Shown: piece after piece, positions 16,299 through 24,265 of the stretch
Layout of the letters: each line of letters begins with the position of its first letter
Position numbering within the stretch: position 1 is the stretch's first letter
From: Chitinophagaceae bacterium UBA2793
GTDB taxonomy: Bacteria; Bacteroidota; Bacteroidia; Chitinophagales; Chitinophagaceae
DNA: 32,819 nucleotides
Assembly: GCA_002352045.1 (NCBI GenBank)
Contig: DEHT01000012.1
Location: 1-32,819 of the forward strand
Direction: 5' to 3'
Notes under the pieces: generated by a model
Databases searched by the model: none
What the model was told of the DNA's origin: nothing
The model's input: only the letters and a program-made list of their open reading frames with translations
Translations under genes and position numbers: made by a program

Positions 16299-19200
16299 CT
16301 AAACTTTTTTGTAGCCCTTTTTTAATTTTTCAGCCAGCAATCTTTCTTTTTCTTTTTCAGCCTTCTCCCCCGATTCAAATGTTTTAACCTGCGTTTGTCC
16401 CCTTGAACCTACTTTACCAAATCGAACAATTAATTTATTATCAGCAATGGCAACTTCCCAAAATTTATTACTTGCATCGTCCGTAAAAACAAATTTTTCA
16501 AACTGTACATTTTCAAAACCAATAATTGTTTTTTCTTCCTTTGGCTGTTCTATAAATAGGCTGGCATTGCTATTGTCATTAGGCGTTTCGTTTAACAAAG
16601 ATTTTTCTTCTTCTACATACAACAAAGAGTTTACCTGGCATTTTTCGTTGACAGGTGTAGCATCTTTAAGCCTTCTTAATATTTGCTCCATCACAATTTC
16701 ACTATTGTTCAACCAGTCTTTAGCAAATACATGCATACATTTCCATCCGAAAGATTGCAAAATGGCCGGCCGTTGGTAATATTGTTCCACTATGTTTTTA
16801 TTGTTGTAATGCGCATCATCATCTATCAAAACGCTTAAACTATATGCATCATCTTCCATATTTAGTTTAACAGCTAATGAACATTTAAAGCCCGACTGGC
16901 CTACCTGCTCCATAGCTTGGTAGCCATATTCTTCTAATCTATTTTTTATTTGATTCAGCATAATGTTTTTAGCAGAACCAACTTCCATTTCTTTTTTACT
17001 AATTACCAATCCATCCAAAATACTTCTCGCCGTTTGCATGTTGCCGCTGCTTACCGATTCGGCATAATGCAAAAACCGTTTGAAATAATTTGCTCCTTCG
17101 TTGTACTCATTGGTTATATTACTATGTTTTATGCTGCTTATCACAGCCATGTGTTTTTTTGCACGGCTAAATAATACGTTCAGTCTTTTTTCACCGCCTT
17201 TTTTATTGATGGGTCCAAAGTTCATTATCATTTTTTTTCGACTATCAAATCCATAGCACACACTCATAATGATTATGTCTCTTTCATCGCCTTGGATATT
17301 CTCCAGGTTTTTGATAATCAAACCTACATACTGGTCTTCTTCTGTTCGGCTATTGGCTTCTTCCAGCAGGTATTCAAATTCTTTGTCTTGCTGTGCAAGC
17401 GATGATAAGGCCTCTTCAATAGTATTTTGCTGTTCCTGACTAAATGCTACAATACCAATACTATCTTTTACTTTTTGTTTTAGTAAACTACAAACAAGTG
17501 CTGCTATATAATTTGCCTCATCGTTATTGCTTCTTCTTTCATACACACTATTGGGCAGATAATGAAAACTAATGCTACGGTCGTAAAGAGCGAAAACATT
17601 GTCGGGAGCGTTTGAAGCGTTGGTTACTTCAATTGCCGGTTTCTCATTATGATGAACCGTTTTGTCGGGAATAGTTAGTAGTCCGGCTTCATAAAATGCG
17701 TGATTGCTGTAGCTAATTAAAGTTTCAAATTGACTTCTATAATGCCAGCTCAGCATGGTGCTATTCAATTTTCTGGTTCCCTGCACCAATAAACTATCGG
17801 CATCTGTACTTAGCAATTCAGCATTATCCTCCATTAAGTCCTGTTCCAAATCATCGAAATCTTCTAATTGTGCTGTAAAAAAATTGGTTGGTGGCATTTG
17901 TTTATCATCGCCCACTATAATGGTTTGACCTGCACGAAACAATGCCGGAATGCCATCTTCCAAAGTAATTTGACTGGCTTCATCAAAAATAACCACATCA
18001 AAAAAAGAAGAGTTTATGGGCAAACTGTCGCTTACGCTTAAAGGGCTCATCAGCCAAATGGGTTTAAGATCTTTTAAAACCATTCCGCTTTCTTTGGTAC
18101 TCAATGTTCTAATGCTTTTGTGTCGCATGCTTTTTCCGAACTCGTTCTCCAAAATTTTTCGGCCTCCATTGTACAATTTTTTGAAATCTTTTTGCCCGGT
18201 GGATAATTGGCTTGCTGCCGTATTGCATAATTCAATATGCTGCAAAAATTTTTTTCTAACATTGGCCCTTATTAATGCAGCGTTTATTTTTAATAGTTGC
18301 TTATAACAATCTTTTATTTTACCCGACGCAACTTCAATTGCCTGCCAATTGGTTGCCGCAAAACTATTTGACTGCCTAAAAAATTGTTGTAAACTTTTTT
18401 GAGCCATCGCTGCTTCGGCCTGTGCCGGATTTAGGTCAAACTGACGCAGGCTGTTTTTAACATCGAATGGCATAGCCGCAAAGTTTTTGAGTATAGGTAA
18501 TAATGCCGGCAAGCCATGCAGGTTTAGTGATATACTTTCCAAATCGTCTTTTATTTGTATGATACTTTTATCGGAGTATTGATGTAAACAATGCAGCAGC
18601 TCTGCCTCTAATTGCTGCAATTTTTGGTGGAGACGACTTAGTTTTTTTACAAGCTCATTTGCCTGCGGATGAGAAAGCAGGTAATCAATTTCTGCATCGT
18701 CTTTTTTATTGCGAAGTGTTTCAATAGCCAGGTAAGTAATTTCAATATTATCAAAATGATACTGCTGCTGCAATGATTCTTTATTGCTATTGAATGAATG
18801 TACAGCATCGTATTCCTGCTGCAACAGTTGTAATACACTCAAATTTGTAGGTGGAACAGAGTGGCTGGTAAAGTTGTAATGCAGTTGCATTTGTTTTTTC
18901 AGATGTCTCCAGCCCCTATTTAAAAAACCAAAAAAAGAGCCTTCGTTTTTTTGAGTTATTTTAATTGCAGCAGCAAGATCCTGCTCGCTTATTTTATTTT
19001 TCCAATTTCGGGTTGCGTGCTCTTTTTGTTTTACAATTTTTTCAAACTGCCTAAGTTGCTTCATTTTTTTATCAAGCTCTTTTGCTGCTTTATTTTCTTC
19101 TTTCAGTAAATCAAGATGATTGTTTTCTGCCAATGGTAATAGCAGTACCGCATCCTGCACTAAGTTTTTTATTTGCCATAAATAGCGGCAGTTTTCAACA

Positions 19201-21788
19201 GAGATATTCAATTCCACCATGGAATTAAGTATGCTTTGCAGTACCTCACTCGCATTTTTTATAGATGCCTGTAAACTGTTTAACGGATACTCGGCCAACA
19301 AAATATGATCGCTTAATTTGCTTAACGGGTGCATTGCAAATGCAGGCTCAGCCGCTTCCTGCTCTAAAAGTTCGCTTAACTGCTGTATAAGATTGCCAAA
19401 CTGTAACCAACTTTTATAATGAGGCAATAGTTCTTGCTGCTGTGGATTTAGCAGGGGCGTATTTTCTTTTATTGCAATTAACCGGCGAATTAAAGTACAC
19501 ACAGGTGTGCCCAAAGTTTCCGGCTCCGAAAGTTGAGTGTGGTTATACGATTCTAATAATTGAATTTGCTCTTTCATTTGTTGCAACAGCAAATCTCTCT
19601 TCATCTCCAATGCATGGGCATCCATTTTATGAGCAATAAAATCTTCGTAAGTGGCTTTTAAATCTTTTACAAATGTTCGCTTATCTCCCTGGCTATCGTG
19701 AATGTAACAGCACAATTCGTGCAAATTGTTTTGCTTTAAGCGATGAAATACCACATCTAATGCTGCTCTTTTTTCACAAACAAACAAAACCGATTTTCCT
19801 CTGGCAACAAAATCGGCAATTAGGTTGGTAATGGTTTGGCTTTTACCGGTACCCGGCGGACCCTGTATGATATAACTATCGCCGGTGCTGCTTTGTAAAA
19901 CGGCTTTGGTTTGTGTAGGGTCGGCGGTAATTACATGATGCCATTGCGATGGGTCGTTGAGGTTGGTTGAAAACTCTTGTATTTCTTTTGGCTTATTGTT
20001 AAAAAGTTCGTCAAAAACTTTATGCTCACTATTGTTTTCTATTACCTGGTTGTAATCACTTACCAGGCTCATTTTTTTGTAGTTAAAATTTCCCAGTACC
20101 ATATTGCAAATGTCAAAATCCCAACAATAGGGATTGCTTTCGCTCACATCCATTTGATACAACGCCCTCTCCATGTTTCGCTCTTCGGTAAGTTGATGAT
20201 GGTTCAACAGAATATCATCATTCACCAAAAATTCTAAAAAAGAAGGCCGCAGTTCAATTCTCTGTTTAAAAATTTCGAGGCCAAGCGGTTTATAATGTTC
20301 GGGTTCGTAACTATACGCAATATTTTTATAATGCTCCATTGAGCCCGATGATTTTCGCAGCCTTCTTTTATAGTTACTTACCGTTTGCCTGGCCACACTA
20401 TGTACCAATTTTATTTTTGGTTTGTGTTGGTACAGCAACCGAATGCCCTGGTTGGCTTCATCAATTTGTGCCTTTACTATTTTATAAAAAAGCTCAGGCG
20501 ACATTTCTTCCAGGTTCACAAAATCGGGCAGTTGAATTCCATATAGTTCTCTTAGTTGATTTGCTAAAACAGGATTTACTTCGGCCTCATTATCTAAAGC
20601 TTGTAAAATGTAATGGTCTTCTTTAATACGCTTTACTTTTTTTAATGCAACCGGAATCAACAACAAGGGGCTTTGAATTCTTTCATCTGCATCTTCTTTT
20701 AAATTGTGCCAGTTTAAAAAAGCAATCACCATCTTTAACTGGCTAAATCCAAACTCATTTATATCTTTCCTGCTTTCCTGAATTATTTTATCTAGTGAAG
20801 AGGGTAGATAGCTGTGGTCTTCAAGTCGCAGGTATTTATTCAAAACAATTTCCTTCATGCCTTTCACCTTAGATGAAATGTCGTTATTCCAAACAAATAG
20901 ATGGTCGGCCTTTATGCTTTGGTAATGTAAAACCATGGGTACGCTACTTACCGTAAGGTTTACAAAACGCATATTGGGTTTAAAATACAATAGCCTGTTG
21001 CGACGACTATTGTCGAATAAACGATTGCGAAGTTTATTTAAAATCAACTGACGCCGTTCGGTAAGCGGTTTGTTTTTCCAACCCGGAATTTTGCTGAGAT
21101 CAGTTTGTTTTTCGGGATGATAATCTCTATAGTGCAGAAGGCGTTGAATAATTTCATACAAATCGGGCAGGCGTTTTTGCCTGTCCAATTCCGTCATTTC
21201 GGTTATTAATCCACTAATGGTAGGATGAATTCGATGATTATATTGTACCGGGTGCGTTCTATAAGTTGCAAACAATTTTAAATCTTCTTCTTCATATAAA
21301 TTAAGGCCCAGTGCAATGCTTCCTAAAATAAGGCCCAGGCAAAATATATCAGATATTTCATCATGATGCCCAACTTTTGTTTCAAAACAATTGTAACCTT
21401 TTATATATGCAGGAAATTGTATGGGATCGTTTACATCAAAAAGAACATGCCGGTCTTCTGTTATGGATTGTCCTGTTTCTACTTCGGTTTCCCAATGCTG
21501 TGAGCCGGTAATTTCAAAATGAGTTGATTGTACAGATGCGAACAGCGTTTTTATTCTATGCAAAGCATTGGTAGATTTTCCTGCAAAGGTTTCATCTATA
21601 TTCAACCTGTTATTTTCAACCATTAAAGGTTCGGGCAAATGAAAGGGAGCCACTTTACCCGCTTCATGCAGCTCCAGCACTTCCTCAAATAATGGCAATA
21701 CAAAAGCTATCACATCATCGGTGGCAAAATTTCCGTTGTCAAAAACGGTTTCTAAATAAATCTTAAATGGTGTCGGTTGATTGTTCAT
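16299..21788 (-). CDS. Giant DUF4011 / SF1 helicase / Vsr-like / WGR protein
   Basis: A 1829-residue soluble protein. Residues ~120-215 resemble the C-lobe of a protein kinase (DEISDIFCLGLIL at 142-154; ELDRQKRLPDLYEII) but no HRD or DFG is visible. DUF4011 follows from ~240 (NRLFDNSRRNRLLYF). The SF1 helicase core has Walker A GPPGTGKS (643-650), a ~600-residue helical insert, Walker B FDEAS (D1269-E1270), GDDKQMPP, and motif VI LNVLFSRAKK. Residues ~1610-1700 match the Vsr-like MTES_1575 nuclease fold (VGQSGFK..., FGWKCMHVFAKDW), but expected acidic residues are altered (S1637, I1655). A WGR domain ends the protein (~1760-1829, W1777). The antiviral protein Hhe shares DUF4011-helicase-Vsr. 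It follows an M48 gene by 5 bp, so it is co-transcribed. Role inferred: nucleic-acid sensing or defence. Confidence 0.88.
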   Translation of the reverse strand: MNNQPTPFKIYLETVFDNGNFATDDVIAFVLPLFEEVLELHEAGKVAPFHLPEPLMVENNRLNIDETFAGKSTNALHRIKTLFASVQSTHFEITGSQHWETEVETGQSITEDRHVLFDVNDPIQFPAYIKGYNCFETKVGHHDEISDIFCLGLILGSIALGLNLYEEEDLKLFATYRTHPVQYNHRIHPTISGLITEMTELDRQKRLPDLYEIIQRLLHYRDYHPEKQTDLSKIPGWKNKPLTERRQLILNKLRNRLFDNSRRNRLLYFKPNMRFVNLTVSSVPMVLHYQSIKADHLFVWNNDISSKVKGMKEIVLNKYLRLEDHSYLPSSLDKIIQESRKDINEFGFSQLKMVIAFLNWHNLKEDADERIQSPLLLIPVALKKVKRIKEDHYILQALDNEAEVNPVLANQLRELYGIQLPDFVNLEEMSPELFYKIVKAQIDEANQGIRLLYQHKPKIKLVHSVARQTVSNYKRRLRKSSGSMEHYKNIAYSYEPEHYKPLGLEIFKQRIELRPSFLEFLVNDDILLNHHQLTEERNMERALYQMDVSESNPYCWDFDICNMVLGNFNYKKMSLVSDYNQVIENNSEHKVFDELFNNKPKEIQEFSTNLNDPSQWHHVITADPTQTKAVLQSSTGDSYIIQGPPGTGKSQTITNLIADFVARGKSVLFVCEKRAALDVVFHRLKQNNLHELCCYIHDSQGDKRTFVKDLKATYEDFIAHKMDAHALEMKRDLLLQQMKEQIQLLESYNHTQLSEPETLGTPVCTLIRRLIAIKENTPLLNPQQQELLPHYKSWLQFGNLIQQLSELLEQEAAEPAFAMHPLSKLSDHILLAEYPLNSLQASIKNASEVLQSILNSMVELNISVENCRYLWQIKNLVQDAVLLLPLAENNHLDLLKEENKAAKELDKKMKQLRQFEKIVKQKEHATRNWKNKISEQDLAAAIKITQKNEGSFFGFLNRGWRHLKKQMQLHYNFTSHSVPPTNLSVLQLLQQEYDAVHSFNSNKESLQQQYHFDNIEITYLAIETLRNKKDDAEIDYLLSHPQANELVKKLSRLHQKLQQLEAELLHCLHQYSDKSIIQIKDDLESISLNLHGLPALLPILKNFAAMPFDVKNSLRQFDLNPAQAEAAMAQKSLQQFFRQSNSFAATNWQAIEVASGKIKDCYKQLLKINAALIRANVRKKFLQHIELCNTAASQLSTGQKDFKKLYNGGRKILENEFGKSMRHKSIRTLSTKESGMVLKDLKPIWLMSPLSVSDSLPINSSFFDVVIFDEASQITLEDGIPALFRAGQTIIVGDDKQMPPTNFFTAQLEDFDDLEQDLMEDNAELLSTDADSLLVQGTRKLNSTMLSWHYRSQFETLISYSNHAFYEAGLLTIPDKTVHHNEKPAIEVTNASNAPDNVFALYDRSISFHYLPNSVYERRSNNDEANYIAALVCSLLKQKVKDSIGIVAFSQEQQNTIEEALSSLAQQDKEFEYLLEEANSRTEEDQYVGLIIKNLENIQGDERDIIIMSVCYGFDSRKKMIMNFGPINKKGGEKRLNVLFSRAKKHMAVISSIKHSNITNEYNEGANYFKRFLHYAESVSSGNMQTARSILDGLVISKKEMEVGSAKNIMLNQIKNRLEEYGYQAMEQVGQSGFKCSLAVKLNMEDDAYSLSVLIDDDAHYNNKNIVEQYYQRPAILQSFGWKCMHVFAKDWLNNSEIVMEQILRRLKDATPVNEKCQVNSLLYVEEEKSLLNETPNDNSNASLFIEQPKEEKTIIGFENVQFEKFVFTDDASNKFWEVAIADNKLIVRFGKVGSRGQTQVKTFESGEKAEKEKERLLAEKLKKGYKKV

Positions 21789-21793
21789 TATTA

Positions 21794-23008
21794 TTATGCT
21801 TCGTATATCTGTTCGCTATCGTTTTCTTTTACTTCCTTGAATGCACTCAATGAATTTTTTATATGCAGCGTAAGTTTTTTATCGCTCAACTTTAATTCTT
21901 TTTTTATAGCAGCTTCCAATGCATCTTTTAATTGTAGGGTTTCCGCAAAGTGATATGCCCATCCTGCAGGAATATCTTCTAAGGAAGAATCTATCCATAT
22001 AAAATCAAGCAGCACATAACTTAGGTAATCTTTCATGCTTTGATGTGCATTTTGTATTTTTTCAAAAAACACTTCGGTTAATTTTATTTTTTCATCAATA
22101 TAAAAATTGGCAAAATATTGTTTTGCCTGTGCTATAACCGCAGCCGTTTGAAACCATTTTGGCTTTAAAAACAATTGCAACAATTGCATTGTAATTTCCG
22201 TGAGCTCTTTTTGTTTAAAAATGTCGAGTTGATTAATGTTGGCAATTCCTTCAATTAATAGGGCAAGGTCTTCATCAGCTGCCTGCCCTTTTTGCTGATA
22301 CCACTGAATGGCTTTTGCCCTAATAAAATTTTCGGGATGGGTTATTCCGGTAGTCAACAAGTTTTTTTCGGAAGTAAAGATTTCGTCTGCTTGCTTTATA
22401 TAACTTTCGGCATTTACATTTTCCAACCCGGTAGAAACCTTTACCAGCGAACTTATTACAGGGTTGATATTTTTTAAAACATTGTACGCACCTCTATCGC
22501 AAAATATTTCGGTGTATAACTTAAATATTCTGGCCGTTTCAAAAAATGCTGGCTCACTATTGTAATGGTTGGCAATTGAGGTAACGATGCGGTCTGCCAC
22601 TTCCAGGTCGCCGTTGAGCATTGAATATAATTTCACATGTGTTAACTCATGTGCCAGCACTGCCAGCAATTCTTCATCGTTCAATAATCGGGTAATGGGG
22701 CCGCTGAATACAATATGAGCTTCGCCTTTTAAATAAATAATACTTGCATTCAGCTCGTCGGTATATTGAGCCTGGTACACTGTTACCGGCAGGTTTTGTA
22801 AAACCAAAAGTTCTTTTGCTTTATTTACTTTTTCATAGATATTGGTATCGGCATTTACATCAAACTTATAGGTGTTTTTAAGTAAATCCTGTTTAAACTG
22901 CTCTAACTGGTTTTCTTTATTAGGGGTACTGTAAAAAAAATTCCAGGTATTGGTTTGTGCCGAAAAATATTCTTTTACTTTTTGATGATAGGGAATTGGT
23001 TGTAGCAT
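21794..23008 (-). CDS. Soluble M48-like zinc metallopeptidase
   Basis: A 404-residue protein with the zinc-peptidase motif HELTH (H120, E121, H124) and the third-ligand region LYTEIFCDRGAY (E167, D171), typical of the M48 (HtpX/Ste24-like) family. Unlike HtpX it has no signal peptide and no transmembrane helix, so it should act in the cytoplasm. The C-terminal 200 residues are helical and match nothing I recognise. It is the first gene of a two-gene operon with the giant DUF4011 helicase. The partnership suggests that proteolysis is coupled to nucleic-acid sensing, perhaps activating or degrading a target; that is inference. The ATG at 23008 lies 2 bp after a 17-bp palindrome. Confidence 0.88.
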   Translation of the reverse strand: MLQPIPYHQKVKEYFSAQTNTWNFFYSTPNKENQLEQFKQDLLKNTYKFDVNADTNIYEKVNKAKELLVLQNLPVTVYQAQYTDELNASIIYLKGEAHIVFSGPITRLLNDEELLAVLAHELTHVKLYSMLNGDLEVADRIVTSIANHYNSEPAFFETARIFKLYTEIFCDRGAYNVLKNINPVISSLVKVSTGLENVNAESYIKQADEIFTSEKNLLTTGITHPENFIRAKAIQWYQQKGQAADEDLALLIEGIANINQLDIFKQKELTEITMQLLQLFLKPKWFQTAAVIAQAKQYFANFYIDEKIKLTEVFFEKIQNAHQSMKDYLSYVLLDFIWIDSSLEDIPAGWAYHFAETLQLKDALEAAIKKELKLSDKKLTLHIKNSLSAFKEVKENDSEQIYEA

Positions 23009-23010
23009 AA

Positions 23011-23027
23011 TTAAAATTCAATTTTAA
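23011..23027. repeat. 17-bp perfect palindrome at the M48 operon start
   Basis: TTAAAATT-C-AATTTTAA, with 8-bp arms around one base, lies 2 bp upstream of the M48 ATG and contains the putative -7 element. It may be an operator. It consists almost only of A and T, so chance is possible. Confidence 0.45.
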
Positions 23028-23047
23028 AAACCATTATTGTCCGACAA
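23019..23047 (-). promoter_or_regulatory. Putative promoter of the M48-helicase operon
   Basis: On the minus strand a TTG (23045-23047) and TAAAATTG (23019-23026, one mismatch to TAnnTTTG) are 18 bp apart. The -7 box lies inside the 17-bp palindrome and the spacer overlaps the outer arm of the nested repeat element. A start of transcription close to the ATG would make the message nearly leaderless. Confidence 0.35.
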
Positions 23048-23168
23048 GAAACTTCAAATTGGGCTAATGCCCATAAACGGTGCTGGATTCAATAAATATA
23101 GGCTTAAGCCCATGGCTATTGAATCAAATACTCTCCCAATGGGCTTTAGCCCAATTTAGACGGACAAT
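23036..23168. repeat. 133-bp nested inverted-repeat (REP/MITE-like) element
   Basis: Three nested pairs of arms share one centre: ATTGTCCG/CGGACAAT (23036-23043, 23161-23168), a 19-bp pair differing at one position (23056-23074, 23139-23157), and GATTCAATA/TATTGAATC (23086-23094, 23117-23125). Three small palindromes are embedded: GGGCTAATGCCC, GGCTTAAGCC (23101-23110) and GGGCTTTAGCCC. The whole can fold as one long cruciform or as three hairpins. This is the build of a REP/BIME or MITE. No transposase is encoded in the window, so any mobility would act in trans. Confidence 0.8.
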
Positions 23169-23325
23169 TGTATTTAAAAATAGCAAAAAACTAAATGGTA
23201 GCATGTTGAAAGCCGGGTTCGTTAAAAATTGTAATTGATTGAAAGATTTAATATAGCAGTAACCTTAAGGCCTCCGGGCTTAAACCTGCTTTATGTTTTT
23301 TACAGATTATCTTTACATAACTATT

Positions 23326-23532
23326 ATGAGCAACGATCCTCTACATGGCAAAACGCTGGAAGCTATTTTAAATGAACTGGTGCATCATTTTGGATGGGAG
23401 GAGTTGGGCAATATTATTAGAATCAATTGCTTTATAAGCAACCCGAGCATAAACTCTTCTTTAAAATTTTTACGAAAAACACCCTGGGCCCGAAAAAAAG
23501 TAGAGGAACTTTATATAAAATCAATTGCTTAA
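23326..23532 (+). CDS. VF530-family small DNA-binding protein
   Basis: A 68-residue protein matching the VF530 family over its whole length: NDPLHGKTLEAIL, HFGWEELG, INCF, and the C-terminal SLKFLRKTPWARKKVE. Structures of this family show a small helical DNA-binding fold; its biological role is not established. The frame extends to an ATG at 23293, but the ATG at 23326 (MSNDPLHG) gives the family start, and a near-consensus -7 element (TATCTTTA) lies about 12 bp before it. The stop is 3 bp from the next gene's ATG, so the two are an operon. Confidence 0.88.
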   Translation: MSNDPLHGKTLEAILNELVHHFGWEELGNIIRINCFISNPSINSSLKFLRKTPWARKKVEELYIKSIA

Positions 23533-23535
23533 AAA

Positions 23536-24087
23536 ATGAACGACCCTGTTTTAATAATTGATCAAACCAAAAAATGGATTGTAGATGTGGTGATAGCTTT
23601 TAACTTTTGCCCCTTTGCAGCAAGAGAAGTAAAAAGAGGCTCGGTGCATTATGAGGTTTTGCAAACTACCGACGATGAAACGGTTTTAAATGCAGCATTG
23701 GGTGTGATGCATCTATTAGACGGCAATGAAAATATTGAAACAGCTTTGCTGATTATACCCATAGGCTTTGAAGATTTTGAGCACTATCTCGATATGGTTG
23801 AAACCGTACAAGAATTATTAGAAGAGCATAATTATGAAGGTATTTACCAGGTTGCCAGCTTTCATCCAAAATATTTATTTGCAGGAAGCAATGAAAACGA
23901 CGCTGCCAACTATACCAATCGTTCCCCTTATGCCATGCTGCATTTTTTAAGAGAAGAAAGCTTAAGTAAGGCTATAGACAGTCATCCTGACATTGATAGT
24001 GTTCCCGAAAAAAATATTGCTTTTGCTCAGCAAAAGGGTTTGCCATTTATGCAGCAAATGCTGGCCCAATGCATGATGAGACAATAA
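23536..24087 (+). CDS. DUF1415 family protein
   Basis: A 183-residue cytoplasmic protein with the hallmarks of DUF1415: KKWIVDVVIAFNFCPFAA with Cys25 near the N-terminus, an internal FHPKYLFAG, and NRSPYAMLHFLREESLSKAI. The biochemical function of the family is unknown to me; the conserved Cys and His suggest catalysis or metal binding. It starts 3 bp after the VF530 gene and is clearly co-transcribed with it. No terminator is obvious in the 178 bp before the MATE gene. Confidence 0.9.
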   Translation: MNDPVLIIDQTKKWIVDVVIAFNFCPFAAREVKRGSVHYEVLQTTDDETVLNAALGVMHLLDGNENIETALLIIPIGFEDFEHYLDMVETVQELLEEHNYEGIYQVASFHPKYLFAGSNENDAANYTNRSPYAMLHFLREESLSKAIDSHPDIDSVPEKNIAFAQQKGLPFMQQMLAQCMMRQ

Positions 24088-24265
24088 AAAAATCCCATAC
24101 TGATTGATTTATAACAAATATTATTCATCTTTGCCCTCTCAATTTACGCCGATGATTTTCTGTTAAGTTTCTGATTGATTCGGAAACATTTTATAAAGCC
24201 TTCTAATTTTCTGCAGCAATACTACTATTGCCGGCAGCATATTTTTCAATTTTTGAATATTATTT

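Noticed and set aside
16447..16779. 110-codon plus-strand frame under the 3' end of the helicase gene
   Set aside because: The minus-strand frame there encodes the clear WGR domain, so the plus-strand frame is a shadow.
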